64,000 bases of DNA from Athripsodes cinereus (GCA_947579605.1 OX388312.1:20607313-20671312); one strand, 5' to 3'. Numbered from the stretch's first letter, positions 12,402-24,993 are shown. The notes: generated by a model from the letters alone, not told the origin. A program made the numbers and translations.

Positions 12402-12520
12402 AGTGATGAGATATGCCAACCATCCTGAATAGTTTTTTTATTGGAACGATGAGGAAAGCTTGCATGTTTATTATTTGCAGCTGGTTTGCTGGTTACCGTA
12501 CTTGCGGGTTATGTCGTGAT
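12402..12520 (-). repeat. Dispersed repeat M copy
   Basis: Minus-strand copy of a short repeat also at 62381-62513. Shared blocks in + orientation: CCAACCATCCTGAATAG, GAGGAAAGCTTGCATGTTTA, CTTGCGGGTTATGTCGTGAT. No coding potential. Confidence 0.6.
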
Positions 12521-13287
12521 AGCATAAAAAATAAATTCACCGAGTCCCTAGTACCTTCAACATAATTTTTGTCATGGTGGCCTTCAAAAGCTAATACCGT
12601 CATTTTCGAATTGACATAATATTATATACATACATTTGTAATCTAATGTCATATTTTGTTGGCGGATTTCAATTTGTAAAATTTGAATGAAGTACTGCAA
12701 AATTCTTTTTGCTTTTTCACTATACCATTCTGGCATAATTCACAAGTAGCAAAACAGTCCTCTTCATGACGTCGATAAAAAATGAAACGGTCACCAATAG
12801 ATGGAATGCATAACAACTATATAGCACCTCATCACTGAATCGAAAATGCTATAGAATGCTATGATATATTTTTTCACGATGTTTTATGAAAAACAACCTT
12901 TTACTGTGAAATCAAATTATGAAAAAAGAAAGATTTTTATTGTTTATCGGCGACTCCACCAAGAGTAAAAATCTTATTTTTATTTTTCTGTGAAATTGGC
13001 TTTGAACTTCTACCAAGTACTGTTGTTCATTTATTTAATTAGATATAAATATTTAATTTAAATATAAAAATACATACTCATCAAAGAAAAAAATGTTTTC
13101 ATAATTTAATGAATTGTTCATTATAAGAAAGAATGTACGTATTCAAAACGTAAATGATTCAGATTTTAAATTCATTATTGAGATTTTAGACAAATACTTA
13201 ATAATTAACGATCTTTTCAGTGCTTTCTTTACAAAAAAATCGCTGAATCAATACTATTTCCATTTAATTTATATAAAACATTTTAAC
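12521..13287. other. Unassigned AT-rich DNA
   Basis: No gene or repeat family recognised. Confidence 0.4.
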
Positions 13288-13402
13288 TAACGGGTTGTTC
13301 AACAAGAACTTTGTTTTTTAATTGTGGCAACACCAGCAACATGATAGTTTTGACATTTAATTTTTTGACGTATTCGTAGTGGATGCATTGGCAATTGTTG
13401 CA

Positions 13403-14363
13403 ATGAATTCAATTTCGCTTGAAAATCGCATTAAAATAATTAAAATCCATTATGAAAATGGTGGTTCTGCTAAAGTGACATTTCGTCAAATTCGTGATAT
13501 TTTCGGACAACATAATCGTCCTTCTGAGACCGCTATTAAGAATTTGGTCGCTAAATTTGAGTCGACAGGCTCGATACAAAATGTGTTAACACCAACGCGT
13601 GTACGACCGGGTCGTTCAACTGAAAACATCGCAGCCGTGAGCCACAGTGTTGAAGCAGATCCAAATTTGTCAATTCCTCGACGTTCTCGACAATTGGGGT
13701 TATCCAAAACCACCACATGGCAAATTTTGCGAAAGGATTTGGCTTTGAAGCCTTACAAGGTTCAACTGGTGCAGGAATTGAAGCCGAACGACCATTCAAA
13801 TCGCCGTAGATTCGCTCAATTCATTCAGGAACAACCCGCTGGTTTTTCTGAAAAAATCATTTTTTCAGACGAAGCCCATTTTCACATGTCAGGGTACGTC
13901 AACAAGCAAAATTGCCGCATTTGGGCTTCTGAAAATCCTAGAGCAATTATTGAGAAGCCGTTGCATGCTCAGCGTGTCACTGTATGGTGCGCTATGTGGT
14001 CTGGAGGCGTGATTGGGCCGTTTTTTTTCGAAGATGAGACTGGAAATGCGGTAACGGTCAATGGATCACGCTATCGCAAGATGTTGACAACTCAATTTTG
14101 GCCTATTATTGATGACGTGGATATCACTGACATGTGGTTTCAACAGGACGGTGCCACATGTCACACAGCCAATGAAACGATCAATTAATTGCAAACCAAA
14201 TTTCCCGATCGCATGATTTCACGAAACTCAGCTGTTAAGTGGCCAGCCAGATCGTGTGATTTAACGCCACTGGATTATTTTTTGTGGGGCTATGTTAAGG
14301 ACAGAGTCTATACGGAGCCAATCGAATCGATTGCAGCCTTAAAACTCAAAATCCGTGATGTGA
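13403..14363 (+). pseudogene. Tc1/mariner DD41D transposase, N-terminal and catalytic part
   Basis: The first in-frame ATG is 13403 (the open frame extends upstream only to a GTG at 13379). The N-terminus has paired helix-turn-helix DNA-binding segments (about residues 25-55, and 95-115 including LGLSKTTTWQILRK). Catalytic acidic residues: D156 in IIFSDEAHF, D249 in FQQDGATCHT and D291 in DLTPLDYFLWG, giving 92 and 41 intervening residues. An in-frame TAA at 14186-14188 (codon 262) lies between the second and third D. The reading frame is otherwise open to the Gypsy target site at 14360-14363 and resumes at 24994. The predicted full length is 358 codons plus stop, normal for the family. The protein would be non-functional as it stands. 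Confidence 0.92.
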
Positions 14364-15457
14364 TGTGGCGTTATTCGGTAGAGCATGAGAAAAGAATTAA
14401 AAAATAAGTAAGAATCTTCCATACAGAATCTTAGTTTACATATTTATCCCAGAGCATGGGTTGAAATTCCTTCATAAAAATGCAAAAATTATATTCTACG
14501 AAACACTCTATATGGATTATTCTGGACTTTATATTATGAATATTTTAATACAATTTATTGATAATTAAATATAAGATATATATATAATTAAGAGACAAAT
14601 CAGTTGTGCATCACATACAAAAAAATGTATGAATAAATTAAAATTACCCAACTACATTGGAACATGGTATGAATACAACATAATTAAAAACTTTAAAATC
14701 TACATTACGACCTGATCAAATTCCTTCTGTGGGTACCCCTTCCAGACATCCATCCCATGTTTATCTTTAATTGTAGTCTCTCTTACTCCTCCCAGACACA
14801 ACTCAAACTTCTTCATCCACACAGAATAAACAGTATCGATCTCAACATTTCTTCCAACATAGTACAGCTCCATGCAGTTCAATACATATGTAATTAATGT
14901 GATTCCACAATTTATCACGAGTCCATGTCTTGTATCCGAGAAACCAGAAACTATGAAATAAGAACTCGGAATTATGAACTCGTAACTAGGAACTCGGAAT
15001 TATGAGCTCGGAACTAGGAACTCGTAGCTAGGACCGCATCTGATTAAAATAGAAATTCAGAATTAAAAGAATATTCCATTCATCATTCAATTATACAATT
15101 GACTAATTAAATAATTCGACAACGTTTTACCTACCTTAATGGCGGATTAATCACTAATTCACTGTTATTATTTATATATAAAAATCGAATGAATATCTTT
15201 AACATTCATTATGAATTAACATAAACTTTTCTTATATATTACACAAAACTAATTTGATTTATACATGTCGAGTTGTCGTGAGAGAATACCAAGGTACGTG
15301 CGTTTCTCTATCTAATTCCGCTGAAGAATGATTGTTGCAAATTTCATAGGCGACTTGTGGGTGAACAAAACTTTACCCTCCACACTTCCTTTCCGCAATG
15401 TTGCAAACATTCAAAATTCATATTCTTAACAATTTTAATGTGGATTAATCTGTCACA
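14364..15457 (-). repeat. Gypsy 3' LTR
   Basis: 1094 bp, matches 23896-24989 without a difference seen by eye. Contains a short imperfect tandem array at 14961-15033 built from AACTCGGAATTATG and AACTCGTAACTAGG units. The open frame at 14700-14918 (and its copy in the other LTR) is a shadow, not a gene. I could not assign TATA or poly(A) sites with confidence in such AT-rich DNA. Confidence 0.97.
14961..15033. repeat. Short tandem array inside the Gypsy 3' LTR
   Basis: Four to five imperfect units of about 14 bp (GAACTCGGAATTATG, GAACTCGTAACTAGG and variants). The same array is at 24493-24565 in the other LTR. It could bind a transcription factor; that is speculative. Confidence 0.75.
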
Positions 15458-17228
15458 TTAATACCCCTTTCCCCGGATAAAAAAAAATTGAATAATTTTT
15501 TTTTTTAAATACTCATATAAAATTATAATTCATACTATGTTCCAACTCTAAACAAATCAAAATTAAGGAATTTATGGCAACACACTGGCCCTCAGCTGTT
15601 AAATAAATTATGGACGCCATCTATGTTTCATTAATTTAACTGTGAAAAATTTGAAAATAAGAATTAATTTTCACAATAGGGTTAATGCCAAATATAGAAA
15701 ACTCTACACCCTACGAGTATATATAAAAAAATTAATAAAATAAAAAAAAACAGTGTGTTCCCACGTTATTCCTTTAGTGTACAATTATATGATAAAATTA
15801 CAATATATATACATCAGCAGATTTTAATGTACAATATTAAACTTGATATCAAATATTCAACACCAAATTAAATTACTAAATTTTTTTTTTTATATGTAAT
15901 AAAAGCTTTTAACGATTAAATAATCCAATTTTTTTTTTAAACTATCAATATTCCTTTTTATTTACAAAATCATTTTATGAGAAGTCTTTATTGTGTATAT
16001 TTTACAAACCAGACAAAAATTTACTTTCCACATGTAAAAGTATTTGACTTAAAAAGCATTATAAAGACATCATAAATTTTATCTATTAATAAAATATTTA
16101 CTCATATTTATATATTACAATTTATATATTCAAACTTATATTTTAATAAAGTATATTTACTTAACATTAATATATTTGATCATAAAAACCTTTTCAAAAC
16201 AAAAGTACATATAATAACAATAACAATAATGTGTGACAATTTCACAACCATTCCACAATTTCATGACATTTGTATCTTTGATCTTCCTTGGAAATCCAAA
16301 TACCACCATGAATATATACAAATTATTATATTTAATTATATTTTTATATTTTTTTAAATTGCTTTGTAGCATTGTTTCTCTGTCATGAGAAGACTTAAGA
16401 TCGTTTGATCTACAGCATTATAAACATATATAACTATCTATATTCTTATAGCTTACTTTGTTTTATTTTAAGAAAACCTTCTTCAATCTTATTATTTTAC
16501 TTATTCATTCGCTTCATCAAATAATATTAAAAGAGAATATGTCAGGCAAAAATTATAATACTCTGTGATGAGATATTTATGAGTATACCATTGGTATAGA
16601 CTCCATTTTGAACCTAGACATTAAAATTCTTGTTTAGTAAAAAAATCGCAATCATTATGAGGTCCATATTCACTCCATTGCATCTATATCTACAGGCATA
16701 CAATCTCTATTAAATACACATCCAAAAATATATCATACATTCTTCATCATATATTGGCCGCACACATCATACATATTTTTCAATCAAAATTACTTTCATA
16801 CTATAGACACCAAAGTTAAATACTCAACTACATAGATTCTGCATTGACCCTTTCACGAAAGTTATTTCTTTTTTTTTTTTTTTTTATTTTAACTGAATAT
16901 TACACTCCCATTTCACTATAGAAGTTGAAAACTCATTTATATATAATTTATTTTTTGTTTCATTATTATAATATCCTATTATTTATATGTGCGCATCCTC
17001 ATTCTAAACGAAATGGCAACTCTTTGTACGAGATTATGCCTGATTTGCACTCAATTCGTATACACTTTTTCATATGTATTATTAAGCAATTTATGTACAA
17101 TTTATACATTTACATATTTTTTTTATTTCTATCTATATACACTATTGACTATAACATACTTATTTCTATTTTTAACCTTTCTTTTATGTATAAACTTACT
17201 AGTTAATCTCTATTTTAAATCCTAAAAA
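15458..17228 (-). other. Gypsy 3' untranslated region and polypurine tract
   Basis: Lies between the Gag-Pol stop and the 3' LTR. On the minus strand GGGGAAAGGGG (complement of 15464-15474) followed by TATTAA abuts the LTR, a good polypurine tract for plus-strand priming. The remaining 1.7 kb is AT-rich with only short random frames; no env is seen. Insertions or decay within this stretch cannot be excluded. Confidence 0.8.
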
Positions 17229-20200
17229 TTACTCTTCTTTAATTATATCTTTAATGTGATATTTATTTTGTGTACCCGAATCTATGTCTTTTAATAAATA
17301 TACATTATCACTTAATTTTTTTATAATTATTGATTTTACAAATTTTGGTGCTAATTTTGCTGAGAAGTATTCACTTGCTTTAGATTGAGCAAAATTACGC
17401 CTCCAAACCTCCTGACCGACAGAATAAGTTTTGTTAATTCTTCCCTTATTATAGTATTTTGAGTTTCTTTGATAAGCTTGCCATAAATTTTCCGATACTA
17501 TATTATACAACAAATTCATGTTTTCCAACCTCTCTTTGTACAATTTTCTTTCCCTACTTATATTTTTATAATCATTTATTTGATCGCAACTTATATTGGC
17601 ATGCAATGATCCATCCAATATATTCTCCCTACCTCGAGCTAACAAAAATGGTGTGTATCCAGTAGCCAAATTAACTGAATTATTTATAATGCTTTGTACT
17701 TTATCTAGATACAAATCCCATTTTCTTTGATGGTTATCTACGAAAATTGCCAGTGTATATCCTATGGTTTTATTATATGCTTCAACGTTATTCACCATTG
17801 GCGTATATAATGTTGTATAAAAGATGTTCTGAACACCGTAAGAATGCATAAGGTTTTTGAAAACATGTGAAGTCAGATTTTTACCGTTGTCGGTAATAAT
17901 CGTTTGTGGGACGCCCTCCTGTAAAAAGATTTTGTTTTCCAATATTTTCACAATCTCTTGAGATGTAGCACGTCTCAACGGAAATACCCAACAATACTTA
18001 GTGAAAACGTCTACGACCGATAGAATAAATGTATATCCAGAAGATGATTTAGTTAATGGTCCAATTAAATCGACACTATACACTTTACCTGGTCTATCTA
18101 CCTTCTTTCTGTTTTTCATTATACCTAATGGCGGTGAATTCGACGGCTTATACATTTTACATTTTTGACATACTTTTACAACGTTTTTTATGTCATGAAA
18201 CATTCTCGGCCAATAGAAATATCTGGCGATATTTTTATAAGTCTTAAATGTACCCGAGTGTCCATTTTCGTGATAGTTTATAATAATTTTTCTACGAACA
18301 TCGCTTTTTGGAACTTCCTTCCAACTAAATTCTTCCGTCAGCGGATTATCATCTTTCATAAGTCTATACAATTTACTATCATCAACTTTATAATTGACAA
18401 ATTTAGCTGGAGCTTCAATACAACCATTATATATCTTATTATACCACGTATCATTGGAATTTCCCAATATATCTAATTCGTTTATAGCCGATGGAATGCG
18501 AGACAATGCATCGGGTACTCTGTGAGCAACCCCTTTACGATGCTCTACTGAGAAATCATATTGCGACAGCCTCATACTCCACCTTGCTAGTCGTCCAGAT
18601 GGATTTGAAATTTTCGATAAGAATCTTAGCGCTGAATGATCTGTAATAACCGTAAATTTCATTCCTTCAATAAAAGGTCTAAAGAATTCAATCGATTCCA
18701 TAACAGCAAGAAGCTCCCTCTCAGAGACTGAATAATTTTGTTCCGTTTTACTCAATGATCTGGAAAAGTACGCAACTGCTTTTTCCTCACCGTCTATGTT
18801 TTGATGTAAAGCTGCACCAATTTGATGTTGACTAGCATCCGTATGTAATAAAAATGGCTTTGTGTAATCTGGACAAATTAAAACTGGTGCAGTCATTAAC
18901 GCATTTTTGAGATCATTAAAAGCTCTTTCTGCCTCATGGTTCCATTTAAATGTATTTTCTCCCCTTTTTACTCTAAGTAATTTATTTAATGGAGCTGAAA
19001 TCTCACTACAGTTTCTAATAGTCCTGCGATAAAAACCAATCATACCCAAAAACATTCTAAGTTGTTTCAAATTTCTAGGTGCTGGATAATCTCTAATGCT
19101 TTTTACTTTGTCTGGATCTGGACGAAGCCCATTTTCATCTATTAAATAACCCAAATATTTCAATTTACTTTTACAGAACTCACATTTAGAAAATTTTACT
19201 GTCAAGCCTGCATCCTTTAATCTATCCCTAACTTTCTTTAATAATTTTATGTGTGAATCAAAATCTGGGCTCAGAATGATTAAATCATCAATATAGCAAA
19301 ATACATTGTCATCGAAGCTAGGTCCGAATAACCTATCAGACAATCTCTGCATCTCACTTGCCGAATTAACCAAACCAAAAGCCATTCTCTTAAAGTGGAA
19401 TAAACCACGCCCTGGGACCACAAAAGCTGTCTTTTCACAAGAGCTTTCATCAAGAGGAATTTGCCAAAAAGCCTTAGATAAATCGATAGATGAAATGAAT
19501 TTAGCGTTTCGTAAGTTTGTCAAAATCTTACCGATGTTTGGAAGAGGATAATTATCTCGCTTCGTGACTTGGTTTAACTTTCGAGAATCTAAGCAAAATC
19601 TACCTGTTCCATCCTTTTTTGTAACTATTAACGTAGGGTGACTCCATGAAGACTTTGACTCTTCCACAACTCCCAATCTAAGCATGTCATCCAATTCCGC
19701 ATCCATTTTCTCCTGCATAGCTGGAGACAAAGGATAATACCGCTGTCTAATCGGAGGCCCTTCGGTAATTATTTTATGTTTAACTAAATTTGTACATCCT
19801 AATCCATTCTTTTCGAACGATATATCTTTGAACTCATCTTCAATTTTCTTTAATTGGCAAACTTGATATTCAGTTAAATTTTGTCTATTTTCTATTTTAC
19901 CTAATTCCATTAATTCATTTTTATCCGAATATTTAATTATATTTAATAATCCCGGTGCTACATTAAACTGTTTCCAAAAATCTATTCCCAATATTATCTG
20001 TTGTTGTAAATCATTTAATATATAAAATTTTATAATATTTATTGTATTATCGCATGTTACTTCCAGGCTTAATGTTCCATGAACATTCATTTTATTTCCA
20101 TTAGCTACCGATATCAATTCTGTAACATTTTCTAGTTTCCATCCCTTTCCAATAAAATAATTTGCTAAATCGCAATTAATTGCAGATATGGACGCCCCAG

Positions 20201-21494
20201 AGTCCAATAATCCTATAAAAGTTTCATTATCAATTTTAAATTCGAGATAAGGTCTACTATCTCCTCTTTTTGCACAAATTAAAGGTGCAATTTGTCTTGT
20301 TTTATAAAACAAATTTACATAATCTAGCCAGCTCATCCACTCCCGATTTCTTTGATTTAAAGATGGCCGGCTACTAACTAGTTTTTTTTGGTTATTATTT
20401 CTGTTCATGTTATTGTAAGATCTTTGGTTGTAAGTTCTAGAGTCCGAATTACCCCGGCTTCCCCTAAGATCATTATTTTCTAAACGTTTTCTTTTGAAAC
20501 ATTCCGAAATTAAATGCCCTGTACGATTACAAAAACTGCATGTTTTAATTTCCCTATTATGAATTGGAACTAAATTATTTTTCGAAGCAAAAGTTTTGTA
20601 ATTATTTTTATGATTAACATAGTACCTACTTTGTTGCTGTTGAACATTTCCTGTATTATATGAACAACTGGGTATGGAAATATTTCCTGTATTTAAATTA
20701 TCAGAGCGCTTAGACTCTACAACATTATAATTAGTTACATTTTTTTTAATTTCATTTATCTTTTCCTTAACATTTGAGTTTTTATTAATTTTTAATGACA
20801 CGGACAATGATTCGAACTTTGCACATAAATCCATCAATTCCTCCAAGTAAATTATATTTGCCGAAGCTACCAAACTAGCATAATCCGGAAGTAAACCGTG
20901 CAATGCCACATCTAGAATTTCATCATTAGGTAATGGACAATTCAAATGTTTATTTTTAGACATAAGATTTAAAATAAATTCAGAAGCACTTTCTGACATT
21001 TGTTGCTTAGATGATAAAATTTCTAATTTCAGATCTCTTTGCCTACTTAACCCTTCAAACTGCTTTAAGAATTTATTTTCAAACACATCCCATTTATTTT
21101 CCAAATCAGTAGCTCTGTACCATGTCAAAGCGTATCCTGACAATATGACGGGCATATAACTAACAAGACTGTCTAATGGAATTCCATAAATACGAGCTAA
21201 TTCAACCAAACGAATTATAAATTCCCTAGCATCTGATGTTCCATTGAAACTAATTCCCAATTTACGAGGATCCATGAATCTTGTCGTAGAATCAATAGTA
21301 GTGTTTTTCAACAAAGTCTTTGAACTATTTCTCTTCTTCATAGTTTTTTTTATGTTATTTAATTTTCGAGTGTGCGCTTTAACACTTATCACGTTACCCA
21401 CTGTTGGTGAAGGTACGTCAATATCATTGCTAATGTTTTCATTAGACGAATGTACATCCTCCAAATTTTTATCTAAAGGTGAACGTTCCGCCAT
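17229..21494 (-). CDS. Ty3/Gypsy Gag-Pol polyprotein, single ORF
   Basis: 1421 residues, first ATG at 21494, stop at 17229. Visible domains in order: retrotransposon Gag (about 80-230, with FNGTSDAREFI and GYALTWYRA); one CCHC zinc knuckle (C319, C322, H327, C332); aspartic protease (LLDSGAS, D431); reverse transcriptase (about 580-760, VTKKDGTGRFCLDSRKLN, YIDD at 734-737); RNase H (D886 in LLHTDAS, D952 in TDHSALRF); integrase with HHCC zinc (H1075, H1079, C1109, C1112) and D1142, D1202, E1238, a D,D35E core. All catalytic positions are present and there is no stop or frameshift. Gag and Pol are fused in one frame, so no frameshifting separates them; how the Gag excess is made is unknown. 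Protein order PR-RT-RH-IN is diagnostic of Ty3/Gypsy. Confidence 0.97.
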   Translation of the reverse strand: MAERSPLDKNLEDVHSSNENISNDIDVPSPTVGNVISVKAHTRKLNNIKKTMKKRNSSKTLLKNTTIDSTTRFMDPRKLGISFNGTSDAREFIIRLVELARIYGIPLDSLVSYMPVILSGYALTWYRATDLENKWDVFENKFLKQFEGLSRQRDLKLEILSSKQQMSESASEFILNLMSKNKHLNCPLPNDEILDVALHGLLPDYASLVASANIIYLEELMDLCAKFESLSVSLKINKNSNVKEKINEIKKNVTNYNVVESKRSDNLNTGNISIPSCSYNTGNVQQQQSRYYVNHKNNYKTFASKNNLVPIHNREIKTCSFCNRTGHLISECFKRKRLENNDLRGSRGNSDSRTYNQRSYNNMNRNNNQKKLVSSRPSLNQRNREWMSWLDYVNLFYKTRQIAPLICAKRGDSRPYLEFKIDNETFIGLLDSGASISAINCDLANYFIGKGWKLENVTELISVANGNKMNVHGTLSLEVTCDNTINIIKFYILNDLQQQIILGIDFWKQFNVAPGLLNIIKYSDKNELMELGKIENRQNLTEYQVCQLKKIEDEFKDISFEKNGLGCTNLVKHKIITEGPPIRQRYYPLSPAMQEKMDAELDDMLRLGVVEESKSSWSHPTLIVTKKDGTGRFCLDSRKLNQVTKRDNYPLPNIGKILTNLRNAKFISSIDLSKAFWQIPLDESSCEKTAFVVPGRGLFHFKRMAFGLVNSASEMQRLSDRLFGPSFDDNVFCYIDDLIILSPDFDSHIKLLKKVRDRLKDAGLTVKFSKCEFCKSKLKYLGYLIDENGLRPDPDKVKSIRDYPAPRNLKQLRMFLGMIGFYRRTIRNCSEISAPLNKLLRVKRGENTFKWNHEAERAFNDLKNALMTAPVLICPDYTKPFLLHTDASQHQIGAALHQNIDGEEKAVAYFSRSLSKTEQNYSVSERELLAVMESIEFFRPFIEGMKFTVITDHSALRFLSKISNPSGRLARWSMRLSQYDFSVEHRKGVAHRVPDALSRIPSAINELDILGNSNDTWYNKIYNGCIEAPAKFVNYKVDDSKLYRLMKDDNPLTEEFSWKEVPKSDVRRKIIINYHENGHSGTFKTYKNIARYFYWPRMFHDIKNVVKVCQKCKMYKPSNSPPLGIMKNRKKVDRPGKVYSVDLIGPLTKSSSGYTFILSVVDVFTKYCWVFPLRRATSQEIVKILENKIFLQEGVPQTIITDNGKNLTSHVFKNLMHSYGVQNIFYTTLYTPMVNNVEAYNKTIGYTLAIFVDNHQRKWDLYLDKVQSIINNSVNLATGYTPFLLARGRENILDGSLHANISCDQINDYKNISRERKLYKERLENMNLLYNIVSENLWQAYQRNSKYYNKGRINKTYSVGQEVWRRNFAQSKASEYFSAKLAPKFVKSIIIKKLSDNVYLLKDIDSGTQNKYHIKDIIKEE

Positions 21495-23895
21495 TTTGTA
21501 TTAATTTTTCTATAAAAATTCAACTTGAATAACTTTTATAATATCATCAATTTTGATTTAAGAAAATAAAAACCTATTCATATAACACTTACTCTATAAT
21601 TGTAATATGTCTTTGTCAACTACGTATCTTATATACATTTGTTTAATTGCGTACTAAATATAAAAAATTTGTAAGCATCTAATGTTTTAATTAACAAAGT
21701 ATAAATTAATAATAATACTTCCATTTGTTCTCACTCATTTAACATAAATTCAAAACAAATGATTATTCAATTTCCAGAAATGAAATATTGTATAATATAG
21801 ATATATTAAGCAATATTTTAAATTATTTCTAATATGGAATATCATACGAATTTTTTCAAACTACATTTCAATATACTTTACAAAACAAAGATGACTGATC
21901 GCATTGAACAAAATGCATCCAAAAAGTATAAACAAGGATTTATTATTTGTTTGTATTACGCAAAATCCAACCTAACAACATCTCTCACTCAAGTTATTTA
22001 TAATATTATAAAATGCAAGGCTAATGAAAAAGTATTCTTTTTTTTTACTTCATCGTCATATCGTTCCGTCAAATAATAATGACTCGCTCAACAAAAACAA
22101 ATATTATACAGTATTATTTATGTATTCTAATACCTAACTATAATTAAAATTTCTTGATTTTATTTTTTTAATTTAACTTTAACAATTTAATTTATTTTTA
22201 TCATAAAACTAATTTATTATTTACGAAAAATATAATACCTAATTAATTTTGTACATTATTTCTTTAGAAATAAATTTATACACAATGAATATTTTAAAAA
22301 AATATATCTCCCTCCATTGGATTTATATAATTTGTTTTTAACAAAAAAATTTTGACAATAAAAATCGTCATTTGACAATATAAAAATCGATAAAAAAATC
22401 GTTACCTTCTCTAATTAACACTTAAATACAACTATAAATTTATATTTTTTTTTTTTTTTATTAAAATTACCCGAATACTATCAAATAGATTTTTTTTTTT
22501 TAACCTTATATTATTATTAAATTAATTATTCTAATTATTTTAACATCAACTTATATTATGCCTAAAATAATTTTTATCATAAGTTTAATAAAGAAATTAT
22601 TAGTACATTTATTTATATTCACCTTCAATCATTCTTAAAACTTTCTTTCCATCCTGTATATATGCAGATAATATTATAGGCATGGCATCAATATGATTAT
22701 ACCTATACACAGTACTATGCGGTTCCATAATAAATTCACAAGCCGCTAATATTGATAAGTCATAATTTTGTTACACGCACCGTCAAAAACATTATGTTGT
22801 AGGTATCTTATACCTATAAAGACCAAATTTTCAATACACCAATCGACCATACAATATAAATGTAACTACCTATATACCTATCTGATTATTTTATGCAGAC
22901 TTCTATAATTTAATATTGTAAATTCAAAATTTTAATTTCGATTAATTTTTAGTAGGTAATTGACTATCTTATTAAACTAAATATATGTACCTACATATAT
23001 GTCTCATTGTTTTAGCAAAATCATGGCATTGAAATTCCAAAGAAAATACATATCACAAAATCACTTACCCCCTCCGTTGGAGTATATTGCTTGGAAAATT
23101 AACGAACTGCAATTCCTTACTTTGTAATGTCATGAAAATGTGAAAATGTCCTGTATAATTCCCTCAATACTATAATTTATTTTCCTTCTGTTATTTGCAT
23201 TTGTTATCCTTCTGTTATTTTGTTATTTGCTGGAATAATTTCATATGGCATTAATATACACATCACACATAGTACACAAATAATTTTCCTTTTATGATAC
23301 AAATATTTACTGAAGGAGAGTAGAATACAATTTATGAAACAAAATATATTTTATTTTATCAAATTCATAACCAATCAAATATAAGGCAATGTTTTTATAA
23401 AATTTGCAAAATTGCTAGAATTATTACTCTTTAAAAATATTACAAAAATTGCAACTGTATTTAACAAATATTTCTCGGCGATTCTATTCTTTAAAAGAAT
23501 AATCGAAAGCAAATAATACCTAAATAAATTTCAAATTACCTATTGTAAGGTTTGTAACATCAGTATTATTTTTTTATTTAAAAAAAAAGTAGGTTATATT
23601 AAATTAATCTTTGCAACATTTCTTTATAGCAACATGTGGCTGATAAAATTGCAACAAATTATATGCAATGTAAAAATATACTGTTGCCAATAATTTACAT
23701 AACTTCAATTTTAATTAATTTTTTTTTTAATAATTATTAATGATATGATTACATATATGAAGCAAATAATTTAATATTTCAAATTTTCTTAAAACTAATA
23801 CTTATAATTAGGTATTGCAATTACAATGCGACAACTCAAAATAAAGGAATTTCCCCCAATTAAGGCAAAATTAGCCTCACGTGGGCGCAAATTAA
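21495..23895 (-). other. Gypsy 5' leader and candidate primer-binding site
   Basis: 2.4 kb between the 5' LTR and the Gag-Pol ATG, AT-rich, no supported ORF. Just inside the LTR the minus strand reads TTAATTTGCGCCCACGTGAG (23895 downward). The GCGCCCA-CGTG-GGC block resembles tRNA-Lys-type primer-binding sites but lacks the TGG expected at its start, so the PBS is uncertain. The long leader could carry regulatory or packaging signals. Confidence 0.6.
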
Positions 23896-24989
23896 TGTGG
23901 CGTTATTCGGTAGAGCATGAGAAAAGAATTAAAAAATAAGTAAGAATCTTCCATACAGAATCTTAGTTTACATATTTATCCCAGAGCATGGGTTGAAATT
24001 CCTTCATAAAAATGCAAAAATTATATTCTACGAAACACTCTATATGGATTATTCTGGACTTTATATTATGAATATTTTAATACAATTTATTGATAATTAA
24101 ATATAAGATATATATATAATTAAGAGACAAATCAGTTGTGCATCACATACAAAAAAATGTATGAATAAATTAAAATTACCCAACTACATTGGAACATGGT
24201 ATGAATACAACATAATTAAAAACTTTAAAATCTACATTACGACCTGATCAAATTCCTTCTGTGGGTACCCCTTCCAGACATCCATCCCATGTTTATCTTT
24301 AATTGTAGTCTCTCTTACTCCTCCCAGACACAACTCAAACTTCTTCATCCACACAGAATAAACAGTATCGATCTCAACATTTCTTCCAACATAGTACAGC
24401 TCCATGCAGTTCAATACATATGTAATTAATGTGATTCCACAATTTATCACGAGTCCATGTCTTGTATCCGAGAAACCAGAAACTATGAAATAAGAACTCG
24501 GAATTATGAACTCGTAACTAGGAACTCGGAATTATGAGCTCGGAACTAGGAACTCGTAGCTAGGACCGCATCTGATTAAAATAGAAATTCAGAATTAAAA
24601 GAATATTCCATTCATCATTCAATTATACAATTGACTAATTAAATAATTCGACAACGTTTTACCTACCTTAATGGCGGATTAATCACTAATTCACTGTTAT
24701 TATTTATATATAAAAATCGAATGAATATCTTTAACATTCATTATGAATTAACATAAACTTTTCTTATATATTACACAAAACTAATTTGATTTATACATGT
24801 CGAGTTGTCGTGAGAGAATACCAAGGTACGTGCGTTTCTCTATCTAATTCCGCTGAAGAATGATTGTTGCAAATTTCATAGGCGACTTGTGGGTGAACAA
24901 AACTTTACCCTCCACACTTCCTTTCCGCAATGTTGCAAACATTCAAAATTCATATTCTTAACAATTTTAATGTGGATTAATCTGTCACA
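23896..24989 (-). repeat. Gypsy 5' LTR
   Basis: 1094 bp and aligned without gaps to 14364-15457. It should hold the promoter on the minus strand. It ends directly at GTGA (24990-24993), the target duplication inside the mariner transposase. Confidence 0.97.
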
Positions 24990-24993
24990 GTGA

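Larger units (their letters stand above)
14364..24989 (-). mobile_element. Full-length Ty3/Gypsy LTR retrotransposon
   Basis: 10626 bp on the minus strand. Both LTRs are 1094 bp, begin TGTG and end CACA on the + strand, and look identical. The target-site duplication is GTGA (14360-14363 and 24990-24993). The element's 5' LTR is 23896-24989 and its 3' LTR 14364-15457. One intact Gag-Pol ORF (17229-21494) encodes all enzymatic domains; no env-like ORF follows it. Unusually long noncoding parts flank the ORF: 2.4 kb leader and 1.8 kb trailer. With identical LTRs and an open ORF it looks recently inserted and possibly autonomous. Long LTRs and leader recall Osvaldo-like Gypsy elements, but I cannot place the clade. 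Confidence 0.96.

Noticed and set aside
15458..17228. Possible env gene downstream of Gypsy Gag-Pol
   Set aside because: Only short AT-rich frames, with no signal peptide, cleavage site or membrane-anchor pattern in a usable ORF.
14700..24450. Identical 72-codon frames at 14700-14918 and 24232-24450
   Set aside because: They lie in the two Gypsy LTRs; identity reflects LTR duplication, not a gene.
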